Source: Sedimentisphaerales bacterium (GTDB lineage Bacteria > Planctomycetota > Phycisphaerae > Sedimentisphaerales > UBA12454). Taken from it: a DNA stretch of 64,000 nucleotides. The notes below the pieces were generated by a model. The model was not told where the DNA came from. It made no database searches and worked only from the letters and a program-made list of their open reading frames with translations. The stretch is taken from contig JAFGGI010000001.1 in assembly GCA_016930635.1 (NCBI GenBank), positions 1 to 64,000 of the forward strand, in the 5' to 3' direction. This document shows positions 53,304 through 61,273 of this stretch, piece after piece. Every line of letters starts with the position of its first letter. The stretch's first letter is position 1. The translations under genes and the position numbers were made by a program.

Positions 53304-54050
53304 ATGAAGGAAATCCAAATCAGCAAAGCCATAATCGAACAGTTTACCTCCAAGCTTCTAAGTCGTCTCGAAAATGATGTCGTCATTGCAGGTTCGGGAC
53401 CGGCAGGTCTTGCCGCTGCTTATTATCTTGCAAAAAACGGTGTTAAAACGACTGTTATCGAAAGAAAACTTGCCATAGGAGGCGGCATCTGGGGCGGAGC
53501 CGCAGGTTTTAACGAGATCGTTCTGGAAAATTCCAATATCCTCGATGAAATAGGAATACCATCTAAAAAGAAAGATGGTCTGGTTATTGCGGACTCTGTA
53601 GAATTTGCCACGACACTTTGCAGCAAGGCTATCGCAGCAGGAGCAGTAGTATTTAATCTTACAGACATCGAAGATGTCGTAGTTAAGAAAAACGCTGTCT
53701 GCGGCGTTGTCGTTAACAGCACAGGAATAAGGCTGGCAAAATTGCATGTTGATCCGTTCTGCATAAGCGCAAAAGTTGTCATAGACGCCACCGGTCATCC
53801 CGCTGAATTGGTCGCAATGCTAAAGGCAAGAAACGCAGATTTTAAAGTAACCAAAATCGGTGAAGGATTTATGGATGTCGAATCCTCCGAAAAAGGTGTC
53901 GTCGAAAAAACAGGCGAAATATTCAAAGGTCTGTATGTGGCCGGTATGAGCGTATGCTCTTCATATAATCTTCCGAGAATGGGTCCAATTTTCGGCGGAA
54001 TGCTCGAATCAGGTAAAAAGGTTGCTCAGCAGATAAATGCAAAATTGTAA
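53304..54050 (+). CDS. thi4: THI4-type thiazole synthase
   Basis: A 248-residue Rossmann-fold protein of the THI4 family, forming the thiazole moiety of thiamine from NAD, glycine and sulfide. The nucleotide site is DVVIAGSGPAGLAAAYYLAKNG (about 24-45), then ERKLAIGGGIWGGA. In yeast THI4 a Cys gives up its sulfur at the position that here reads His in LHVDP, as in archaeal THI4s that use free sulfide and turn over repeatedly. A C-terminal GLYVAGMSVCSSYNLPRMGPIFGGM is typical. The start is ATG 53304 with GGGAG upstream. It is controlled by the TPP riboswitch and overlaps the HD gene by 14 nt. Confidence 0.93.
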   Translation: MKEIQISKAIIEQFTSKLLSRLENDVVIAGSGPAGLAAAYYLAKNGVKTTVIERKLAIGGGIWGGAAGFNEIVLENSNILDEIGIPSKKKDGLVIADSVEFATTLCSKAIAAGAVVFNLTDIEDVVVKKNAVCGVVVNSTGIRLAKLHVDPFCISAKVVIDATGHPAELVAMLKARNADFKVTKIGEGFMDVESSEKGVVEKTGEIFKGLYVAGMSVCSSYNLPRMGPIFGGMLESGKKVAQQINAKL

Positions 54051-54651
54051 TATCCCAACTAAAGAACAATGTTATAAAATTCTAAAAGAATGCCATGTGC
54101 CGAAGCACATTATCAGGCATTGCGAGGTTGCCGCTGATTTAGCCGTCGAACTTGCAAAAAAAATCTCAGTCAACGGCATCGAGGTTAATATCGACTTTGT
54201 TCACAGAGCCTGCCTGCTGCACGATATTCTCAGGGTTTGTGATTTTCACCAAATCCTGGATGATATATTCGATGAACCGATAACGGAGGAGGACAGAAAG
54301 AAATGGCAGAAATTAACCGCCCAGCACCGGGGCATGCGACACGAAGAAGCAGCCTGTGAATTTTTGAAATCCGAGTATCCTGAAATTGCACTTGCGATAA
54401 AAAAGCATGCCTATAGATCACTGCTTGATGAACAACTGACGCCAAAGACTATTGAAGAAAAACTGGTTTATTACGCAGACAAACGGGTAATGCACGACAA
54501 GGTTGTTTCATTAAAAGAAAGACTTGAAGAAGGTCATAAAAGAAACATTCCGGTTAACTGCAAAAAAGATATTGATACCGATTATATAGATTTGCTTATT
54601 TTCAAGATGGAAAGTGAGCTTTTTGCTGCAGCAGGAATTTTAGAGGGCTGA
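54037..54651 (+). CDS. HD-domain phosphohydrolase-like protein
   Basis: A 204-residue protein with an HD-type metal-binding pattern: HCEVA (about 28), the HD pair in LLHDI (about 62-63), then HRGMRHEEAA and YYADKRV with a final Asp. Members hydrolyse phosphate esters or nucleotides; the substrate is unknown. It overlaps the THI4 gene and is 2 nt before prmC, so it lies inside a riboswitch-led operon. A link with thiamine metabolism is possible only by position. Confidence 0.8.
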   Translation: MQNCNIPTKEQCYKILKECHVPKHIIRHCEVAADLAVELAKKISVNGIEVNIDFVHRACLLHDILRVCDFHQILDDIFDEPITEEDRKKWQKLTAQHRGMRHEEAACEFLKSEYPEIALAIKKHAYRSLLDEQLTPKTIEEKLVYYADKRVMHDKVVSLKERLEEGHKRNIPVNCKKDIDTDYIDLLIFKMESELFAAAGILEG

Positions 54652-54653
54652 TC

Positions 54654-55529
54654 TTGGAGCAAACCTGGACAATAAAAAAGCTGCTTGACTGGATGGTTGA
54701 ACGTTTCAGCCAGGAGGAAATTGATTCGCCGCGACTGACTGCTGAAATGCTTTTATCTTTTGTGCTCCAGATGCAAAGAATTGAGCTTTATACGCATTTT
54801 GACCAGGTTGTCAAAAAGGCGCAACTTGATAAACTCCATCATCTCATAAAACGATGCCTGCAAAACGAACCGGTTCAGTATCTAACTGGCCGGTGCGAAT
54901 TTTACTCGCTTTCATTTAAAGTTACTCCCGACTGCCTGATACCCCGGCCGGAAACCGAACTGCTTGTTGAGCAGGTAATAGAATTTCTGCGCAGCCGAGA
55001 TGGGACTCAATACATTTGCGATCTATGCACTGGCTGCGGCTGTGTCGCGATAGCTGTCGCTAAAAACTTTGCCAACGCAAAAATTATCGCAACGGATATC
55101 TGTGATAAAGCTTTGAGCATTGCTGCCGCAAATATAGAAAAATATAACCTTTCAGAAAAAATCAAACTCCTGCAAGGCAACCTGTTTGAACCACTAATAG
55201 GCCAGCTTGATGTAAAAGAGTTCGATTTGATCTGCTGTAATCCGCCTTATATAAGCCGGGCTGAATATGAAAAACTTGATGCAAAAGTGAGAAATTACGA
55301 GCCTAAACTTGCCCTGGATGGAGGGTCAGATGGCCTTGATATTTACCGCCGAATAGCCATCGAAGCAGGGACACATTTAAAAAAGGGAGCTGCTGTTATG
55401 CTTGAAATAGGCTATCTTCAGGGTGAGCAGGTTAAAAAACTCCTCGAAGAGACAGATTACTTCGGGGCGGTAAAAATAGATAAAGATTTCAGCAATAACG
55501 ACAGAATTATAACCGCAACCAGGGTATAA
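54654..55529 (+). CDS. prmC: Release-factor glutamine methyltransferase PrmC
   Basis: A 291-residue SAM-dependent methyltransferase that methylates the GGQ glutamine of RF1 and RF2. The N-terminal helical domain is followed by QYLTGRCEFYSLSFKV and PRPETELLVE. SAM motif I is CDLCTGCGCVAIAVAK (one Asp, a Gly-Cys-rich loop), and the catalytic NPPY is at about 198-201. Length is normal. The start is TTG 54654, 2 nt after the HD gene's stop. It is not next to prfA here. Confidence 0.93.
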   Translation: MEQTWTIKKLLDWMVERFSQEEIDSPRLTAEMLLSFVLQMQRIELYTHFDQVVKKAQLDKLHHLIKRCLQNEPVQYLTGRCEFYSLSFKVTPDCLIPRPETELLVEQVIEFLRSRDGTQYICDLCTGCGCVAIAVAKNFANAKIIATDICDKALSIAAANIEKYNLSEKIKLLQGNLFEPLIGQLDVKEFDLICCNPPYISRAEYEKLDAKVRNYEPKLALDGGSDGLDIYRRIAIEAGTHLKKGAAVMLEIGYLQGEQVKKLLEETDYFGAVKIDKDFSNNDRIITATRV

Positions 55530-55580
55530 TTATCTCTATTGTGGAGCCGAGAGAGAGGGTTTATGGGCAGTCCTTTATTG

Positions 55581-55609
55581 TTGACAAAATAGAGAGGTTA
55601 TCTTACCAT
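55581..55609 (+). promoter_or_regulatory. Possible promoter of the TPR gene
   Basis: A perfect TTGACA, 17-bp spacer, TACCAT (two mismatches to -10). The expected start is near 55616. Confidence 0.5.
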
Positions 55610-55627
55610 AACGGAATTAAGGACAAT

Positions 55628-55675
55628 ATGTTAACTAAGTTGTTGTACTATTTTTATGTCGGATGCGACGGTTAA
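55628..55675 (+). CDS. Possible 15-residue leader peptide
   Basis: A short frame (MLTKLLYYFYVGCDG) with AAGGA 4 nt upstream. It overlaps the start of the TPR gene in another frame. It could couple translation to the next gene or be chance. Confidence 0.25.
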   Translation: MLTKLLYYFYVGCDG

Positions 55676-57053
55676 TAATATCGGTGATTTGAGCAAGGCT
55701 ATTCCTTTCTTCAAACGAGCTGAAGAGGTTGCCACAACTGATAACTTCGACTATGCGATCGATATGTATATCGAAGGTCTTAAGCGTGCGCCAGATGCGG
55801 TAGAGCAGGGACACAAGCCTCTCCGTTACAATGCGCTGGTCCGACAAGGCAAAGGCGGGAAAAAGCCGTCCGTTCTCGAAAAGGTGAAGCACGCCACAGG
55901 TAAGGATGTGCTCAAAAACATGCTTAATGCCGAATACCTGCTTGCCAAGGATCCGGATAATCTGACCTATGCTGAACAGATGCTAAGGGCAGCCGTTGCA
56001 GGCAAGTTCAAAAAGACTGCTTTGTGGATCGCCGATCTGCTTTTTGAAGCCAACGCAGACGCTGAAAAACCGAGTCTTCAGACGTTTCTGCTTCTGAAAG
56101 ATTCCTATGTTACCTTCGAGGAATATGCCAAAGCTGTTAATGCGTGCGGTTACGCTCGTAAGTTAAAGCCCGAGGATTCTTCTCTGGTTGACGAATTTAA
56201 AAACTTATCGGCAAATCTTACCCTGCAAAAAGGGAAATATGACAAGGAAGGAGATTTCAGAGATTCCATAAAAGACAGGGAGGCACAGGAAAAATTCCAG
56301 TTACAGCAGGCAGCTCAGAAAAGTATCGATTACAGACAACAGGCGGTAGAAGACGCACGCAATATAGTCAAGCTGGACGGTTCAATTCAAAATATAACCA
56401 GGCTTGCCAATGCTTTAAGTGATTTGCAGGATGACGAATCCGATACAGAAGCGATAAAGCTGCTTGATAAAGCATATGACGAACTTAATGATTTTACACT
56501 TAAGCGCCGTTCAGGAGAAATAAAGCTTAAGATGCTTCGAAGGCGAGTCAGAGCCGAAAGAGCAAATTCAGGGAATAATCCTTACGACCAAAAAATAAGC
56601 GATGCTCTCGAAGAGGCAACAAAACAACTCCTGCTTGCTGAGCTGGAGCATTATCGGCTTTGTATGGAAAATAATCCCCTCGACCTTAAGTTCAAATACG
56701 AATATGGTCTTCGGTTGATGAGAAATCAGAAATATGATGAGGCAATACCTTATATGCAGCAGGCCAGGGAGGATCCGAGGTACAGGATAACAGCGATGAA
56801 CAAGGTCGGTCTTTGCTTTTTCATGAAAGGCTGGTTTAAAGATGCGATCGACCTGATTAGGCACGCCATCGAAGAATATGAAATAAAAGATGATGCATTG
56901 GCAAAAGACTTAAGGTATAATCTTGCAAGAGCTTATGAGCAGCAAGGTGATATTACGGCGGCACTTGAGATGTATCGCAAGATTGCTCATCTTGATTTTG
57001 CCTACAAAGATGTTAGAATAAAGATCGATAAATTAAGAAAAACTACGCAATAA
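55656..57053 (+). CDS. Tetratricopeptide-repeat protein
   Basis: A 465-residue cytosolic protein of helical TPR repeats. N-terminal repeat RAEEVATTDNFDYAIDMYIEGLKRAPDAVE (about 22-51), further repeats near 345-460 (KYEYGLRLMRNQKYDEAIPYMQQAREDP, VGLCFFMKGWFKDAIDLIRHAIEEYE, YNLARAYEQQGDITAALEMYRKI). It resembles a TPR protein common in planctomycetes; its function is unknown, and TPRs usually bind other proteins. Nearly no SD precedes ATG 55656. It stands just before rpsT. Confidence 0.8.
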   Translation: MSDATVNNIGDLSKAIPFFKRAEEVATTDNFDYAIDMYIEGLKRAPDAVEQGHKPLRYNALVRQGKGGKKPSVLEKVKHATGKDVLKNMLNAEYLLAKDPDNLTYAEQMLRAAVAGKFKKTALWIADLLFEANADAEKPSLQTFLLLKDSYVTFEEYAKAVNACGYARKLKPEDSSLVDEFKNLSANLTLQKGKYDKEGDFRDSIKDREAQEKFQLQQAAQKSIDYRQQAVEDARNIVKLDGSIQNITRLANALSDLQDDESDTEAIKLLDKAYDELNDFTLKRRSGEIKLKMLRRRVRAERANSGNNPYDQKISDALEEATKQLLLAELEHYRLCMENNPLDLKFKYEYGLRLMRNQKYDEAIPYMQQAREDPRYRITAMNKVGLCFFMKGWFKDAIDLIRHAIEEYEIKDDALAKDLRYNLARAYEQQGDITAALEMYRKIAHLDFAYKDVRIKIDKLRKTTQ

Positions 57054-57085
57054 GCAAAGAGAACTGTTTTTAATTAGGAGTTAAG

Positions 57086-57352
57086 ATGGCACATTCATTA
57101 TCAGCCAAAAAAAGGGTAAGTCAGAACGCAAAACGGAGAACAATTAACCGTGCAAGGAAAAGTGCGGTCAAAGCACAAATAAAGGATTTTGAAGCTGCTG
57201 TAGCCAGTGGCGATAAGAAGGCTGTAACCGAGCAGTATAAACTCATTATCAAAAAGCTCGACAAAATAGCCTCGACGAAAACTATTCATAAAAATAAGGC
57301 AGCAAGACTAAAGTCTCGCATTACCCGCAAAGCGAACAAAGCAAAAGGCTAA
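57086..57352 (+). CDS. rpsT: 30S ribosomal protein S20
   Basis: An 88-residue basic protein of the small subunit: MAHSLSAKKRVSQNAKRRTIN at the N-terminus, ALKTF-like helices (KAQIKDFEAAVASGDKKAVTE) and a Lys/Arg-rich tail. It has a good SD (AGGAG, 6 nt upstream). A strong terminator follows and overlaps the start of rnr. Confidence 0.95.
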   Translation: MAHSLSAKKRVSQNAKRRTINRARKSAVKAQIKDFEAAVASGDKKAVTEQYKLIIKKLDKIASTKTIHKNKAARLKSRITRKANKAKG

Positions 57353-57374
57353 GCTTGTCTTAAAATGAAATTAG

Positions 57375-57425
57375 TGAACAGCAGCGCCCTGCTCGGTAAA
57401 ATAATCGAGTGGCGCTGTTTTTTTT
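57375..57425 (+). terminator. Terminator after rpsT
   Basis: AACAG-CAG-CGCC ... CTCG / CGAG ... GGCG-CTGTT with eight Ts. The stem has a small bulge. It overlaps the first codons of the rnr frame. Confidence 0.7.
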
Positions 57426-59607
57426 GAAAGATTTTTTATTGGATATAATTAAGAAAAAAATTATTTCTCATTTGAGCCACAGAGATTACAAGCCAACTAA
57501 GTCAGGTGCCCTTGCTAAGTCGCTCGGTATAGAAGACAATGAAATTGAAATTTTTAAAAAAGCTTTTCAACAGCTCCGTGATGAAGGTCTGGTTATAATA
57601 GGCTCAAAGAATCTTGTCTCTCTTCCTCCTGTCTCCGACAGAATCCGGGGTGTATTCCGGGCGGCAGCAAAAGGTTTCGGTTTTGTAACTCCGGACAGAC
57701 CAAACATGCACGGCGATTTGTTTATTCCTGCTGATGAAACCTGTGACGCTATGACCGGGGATACCGTCATCGCAAAAGTTATTAAGGAAACACGCCGAGG
57801 CAGAGAAACTCGATACAGCGGAAAAATCATCGAGATACTTCACCGTGCAAACAATCGTTTTGTTGGTACAATAACAAAAAAAGGAGACAGCTTCTATCTT
57901 GTGCCGGACGGTAAATTTACCGAAATGATAGCAATTGACGATGCCGGTGCGAAAAATGCCTGTTCACAAGATAAGGCTGTTGTTGAAATAATAAGTTTTC
58001 CAACACAACAGAAGTTGGCAAGAGGTGTTATTGTAGAGATGCTTGGGAAAGGCGGTGTTTATAAAACTGAAATTAACGCCTGCCTGAGAAGATTTAACCT
58101 GCCGGACACTTTCGAAAATAATTGCCTCCAGGCTGCCTCTGCCCAGGCAAAGAATTTTAATCCTGACAACTTCACAGATAGGCTCGACTTGACAAAAAAA
58201 ACTATCATTACAATCGACCCTCAAGATGCGAAGGATTTTGACGACGCCATCAGTATCGAAAAAAATCCTGACCAGACTTTTACACTGGGTGTGCATATTG
58301 CAGATGTAAGTTTCTTCGTACAGCCTGATTCTGTTCTTGATATAGAAGCAAAAGAAAGAGGCAATAGTGTATACCTGCCAGGCCTTGTTATTCCGATGCT
58401 GCCGGAGGTGTTGAGCAACGGCGTATGCAGTCTCCAGCCCGGCCAGAAACGGCTGACAAAATCTGTTTTCATAACCTATGACAATTCCGCAAAGGTGCTC
58501 AAAACAGAATTTGCAGAAAGTATTATATGCTCAACTGCCCGGCTTACATATACTGAGGCCGATAAAATTCTTAAAGGTCAAAAAAGTGAAAGACCGACTG
58601 AAGTCGTTTCGCTTCTGTATGATATGGATAAGCTCGCAAAAATGATAGAAGCCAGACGAAATAGTAATGGTATGCTGCATCTCGACCTGCCGGAAACCGA
58701 GCTTGTCTTCGACAAAGCAGGCAGAGTCATTGATGCACATCCCGCCGATATGAGTTATCCTCATACGATAATTGAAATGTTCATGGTCGATGCAAATGAA
58801 GCTCTTGGCCGGCTTTTTGACCGGCAGAATATTCCGTTCATAAGAAGAATACATCCAGACCCGGACTCGCTCAGTCTCAAAGGACTTGCAAAAACTCTGA
58901 AAATCTTCGGCCTTTCTGTGCCGAGAAATCCAGATATATTTGATTTGCAGGATATTATTAATTCTGTGAAAGATAAGCCTGTTGCATTTGCTGTAAACAC
59001 ATATGTTCTTCGTTCTCTGTCTCGTGCTGAATATTCGCCTTTAAATATCGGTCATTATGCCCTTGCATCAAGACATTACTGTCATTTCACTTCTCCAATC
59101 CGAAGATATGCCGATTTACTTATTCACAGACTCCTGAAAATATATCTTGACGAAGGGGTCATAAAACCGACAGGCAGTTTAGATGTTACCGAACTTTCCG
59201 AGATCGGCAAACATATTACTTTTACCGAAGAACGAGCCGACAGTGCAGAAACAGATCTGAAAACGGCACTTATCTTACAGCTTTTTCAAAAGCGTCTCGG
59301 CGAAAAGATAGAAACTGTTATCTGCGGCCTGGCAAATTTCGGAATCTTCGTCCAGTGTATCAAATTTGGAGTGGAAGGCTTAATTCCAATCGACCTGCTT
59401 GGTTCCGATAGATTCGTTTATGACCATCACGCGCAATGCGTCCACGGAATAAATACCGGTATAACTTTTCACATAGGTATGCCTTTGACTGTCAGAATCG
59501 TATCGGTTAACGTTGCTGCAAGACAGCTAAATGTTATACCGATAGAAAAACCAACCCATAAAAAGAAGACAAAAAATAAAAAGAGAGCGGCAAAAAGGAA
59601 AAAATGA
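57409..59607 (+). CDS. rnr: Ribonuclease R
   Basis: An exoribonuclease of the RNB family, up to 732 residues, that digests structured RNA 3' to 5'. After a winged-helix-like N-terminal domain (about 10-70) come cold-shock domains (SDRIRGVFRAAAKGFGFVTPD). The RNB catalytic site has Asp residues in DPQDAKDFDDAISIE (about 272-286), and a C-terminal S1 domain (ETVICGLANFGIFVQ) ends in a basic tail. The start is uncertain: the frame opens with GTG at 57409, inside the terminator, while TTG codons at 57424 and 57439 are possible and none has a good ribosome site. Its stop overlaps the next gene by 4 nt. Confidence 0.93.
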   Translation: MALFFLKDFLLDIIKKKIISHLSHRDYKPTKSGALAKSLGIEDNEIEIFKKAFQQLRDEGLVIIGSKNLVSLPPVSDRIRGVFRAAAKGFGFVTPDRPNMHGDLFIPADETCDAMTGDTVIAKVIKETRRGRETRYSGKIIEILHRANNRFVGTITKKGDSFYLVPDGKFTEMIAIDDAGAKNACSQDKAVVEIISFPTQQKLARGVIVEMLGKGGVYKTEINACLRRFNLPDTFENNCLQAASAQAKNFNPDNFTDRLDLTKKTIITIDPQDAKDFDDAISIEKNPDQTFTLGVHIADVSFFVQPDSVLDIEAKERGNSVYLPGLVIPMLPEVLSNGVCSLQPGQKRLTKSVFITYDNSAKVLKTEFAESIICSTARLTYTEADKILKGQKSERPTEVVSLLYDMDKLAKMIEARRNSNGMLHLDLPETELVFDKAGRVIDAHPADMSYPHTIIEMFMVDANEALGRLFDRQNIPFIRRIHPDPDSLSLKGLAKTLKIFGLSVPRNPDIFDLQDIINSVKDKPVAFAVNTYVLRSLSRAEYSPLNIGHYALASRHYCHFTSPIRRYADLLIHRLLKIYLDEGVIKPTGSLDVTELSEIGKHITFTEERADSAETDLKTALILQLFQKRLGEKIETVICGLANFGIFVQCIKFGVEGLIPIDLLGSDRFVYDHHAQCVHGINTGITFHIGMPLTVRIVSVNVAARQLNVIPIEKPTHKKKTKNKKRAAKRKK

Positions 59608-60917
59608 ACACAACAAAACACAACATCTTAAGAACTTTTTTGTTTGTAATTCTCTTTATAACATCATTCGCTTTTGCCTCTCAAGACTGTCCAAAAAATA
59701 TTATCATTATGATTATTGATGGTGCCGGTTTTAACCATATTGCTGCAGCCGACTATTATATCTGCGGCAAAAAAGGTGAAAAGGCTTTTGAAAAATTCCC
59801 TGTAAAACTCGCAATGACTACCTATCTTGCCGGCGGTTCATACCAGCCGCAAAAAGCCGCAGCCGATTTCAACTACGTAAGTACCGGTTACACAGACAGC
59901 GCTGCAGCAGCTACGGCAATGTCAACCGGCAAAAAAACCTTCAAAGGTGCAATAGGTATTGATATCGAAGGAACAAAACTCGAGCATCTCATCCAAAAAT
60001 GTGAAAAACTCGGTATGGCAACCGGTGTTGTTACAACCGTCCAGATAAGCCACGGCACACCAGCCGGTTTTGTTGCGCACAACAAATCAAGGGATAACTT
60101 TGAACAAATTGCACAGGAAATGATTAATGACTCCGGCCTTGAAGTCATCTTCGGCTGTGGAAATCCTCTGTTCGATAATAATGCTGAAAAAATTGATACC
60201 CCTAAAGAGTTTAAATACGTCGGCTCAAAAAAAATATGGGATTCGCTCGTTACAGGAACAAATAGTAAATGGACCTTAATTCAAAGCAGACAGGAATTCT
60301 TGAACCTTGCTGACGGCAAAACCCCTGAAAAAGTCCTCGGGGTTGCCCAGGCTTTCGCTACACTGCAGCGGGCACGCAGCACAAGCTCTGTCCTGCCTTT
60401 TGATGTCCCTCTTAATCAAAATGTACCTACTCTCGCCGAGATGACAAAGGCCGCTCTTAATATTCTCGATGATGATCCGGACGGATTCTTTGTAATGTTC
60501 GAGGCAGGTGCTGTCGACTGGGCCTCACACGGAAACAACAGCGCAAGAATGATAGAAGAAATGGTAGATTGCTTCGATGCAATTGATGTTATTGTTGACT
60601 GGATACAGTTACAAAAGGGTTCCTGGGAAAATAATCTTTTTATAATAACTGCAGACCACGAATGCGGTTATCTTACAGGTCCTGATAAAAGCAGATTTGT
60701 GGTAAATAATGGCAAGGGTAAACTGCCTGATATGGAATGGCACAGTAAGAATCATACGAATTTGCTCGTACCTTTTTATGCAAAAGGCAACGGAGCAAAA
60801 CTTTTTACCGAATGCCTAAAAGATAAGGACCAGATTTTCGGTGCCTATATAGATAATACAGACATAGCAAAAGTTATTTTTACTCTTCTTGAAAAGAAAG
60901 TTGTCCCGGCAAAATGA
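59604..60917 (+). CDS. Alkaline phosphatase
   Basis: A 437-residue exported phosphomonoesterase of the PhoA family. The signal peptide is about 1-26 (ending FAFA). The metal site begins IIIMIIDGAGFNH. The nucleophile Ser is in STGYTDSAAAATAMSTGKKT (about residue 98). Further metal ligands are in VQISHGTPAGF, FEAGAVDWASHGNN and ITADHECGYL. A C-terminal metal-binding His lies in HSKNHTNLLVP. It acts in the periplasm on phosphate esters. It overlaps the rnr stop by ATGA and the following small membrane protein by 4 nt. Confidence 0.92.
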   Translation: MNTTKHNILRTFLFVILFITSFAFASQDCPKNIIIMIIDGAGFNHIAAADYYICGKKGEKAFEKFPVKLAMTTYLAGGSYQPQKAAADFNYVSTGYTDSAAAATAMSTGKKTFKGAIGIDIEGTKLEHLIQKCEKLGMATGVVTTVQISHGTPAGFVAHNKSRDNFEQIAQEMINDSGLEVIFGCGNPLFDNNAEKIDTPKEFKYVGSKKIWDSLVTGTNSKWTLIQSRQEFLNLADGKTPEKVLGVAQAFATLQRARSTSSVLPFDVPLNQNVPTLAEMTKAALNILDDDPDGFFVMFEAGAVDWASHGNNSARMIEEMVDCFDAIDVIVDWIQLQKGSWENNLFIITADHECGYLTGPDKSRFVVNNGKGKLPDMEWHSKNHTNLLVPFYAKGNGAKLFTECLKDKDQIFGAYIDNTDIAKVIFTLLEKKVVPAK

Positions 60918-61144
60918 AAGTCTTTCTTGTAATTACCGGTGGTCTGCTTTTTCTTATCTCTGTTGCTGCGCATCTTTATGTAAAAATAAAATTACGTCCA
61001 AAACAGGACTCCGACTTAGATGAAATTTACTGGGAATTTGAGGATACCCATCCGACCCTTGCCAGGTACAACAAACTCTGCACGATAACCTTCACCGCGG
61101 CGACTATTGGAGCACTGCTGCTTTTTGCCGCTGTTGTCTTTTAA
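60914..61144 (+). CDS. Small membrane protein, unknown
   Basis: A 76-residue protein with two hydrophobic helices (about 3-22 and 52-75) and a charged central loop, RPKQDSDLDEIYWEFEDTHPTLARY. No family recognised. It overlaps the alkaline phosphatase stop (ATGA), so it is probably translationally coupled to it. Confidence 0.7.
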   Translation: MKVFLVITGGLLFLISVAAHLYVKIKLRPKQDSDLDEIYWEFEDTHPTLARYNKLCTITFTAATIGALLLFAAVVF

Positions 61145-61146
61145 AC

Positions 61147-61159
61147 TGCCAATCTGGCA
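61147..61159. promoter_or_regulatory. 13-bp dyad upstream of clpB promoter
   Basis: TGCCA-ATC-TGGCA, a perfect dyad with a 3-nt centre, about 73 bp upstream of the sigma-54 GG at 61226. It matches the hsp20 and receiver-groESL sites. Confidence 0.6.
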
Positions 61160-61224
61160 TAATCACACCAATGCCGGGCTTTTATAACTCTTTTCTTTAC
61201 AAATATTTATCTTTATCTCACTTT

Positions 61225-61240
61225 AGGCACAGGCTTTGCT
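61225..61240 (+). promoter_or_regulatory. Sigma-54-type promoter of clpB
   Basis: AGGCACAGGCTTTGCT: GG-N10-GC spacing is exact. The -24 element begins with A rather than T. The expected start is near 61251, 23 nt before the ATG, leaving the SD AAAGGGA. Confidence 0.7.
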
Positions 61241-61273
61241 TATTAGATAACCAGACAAAAGAAAGGGATAATT

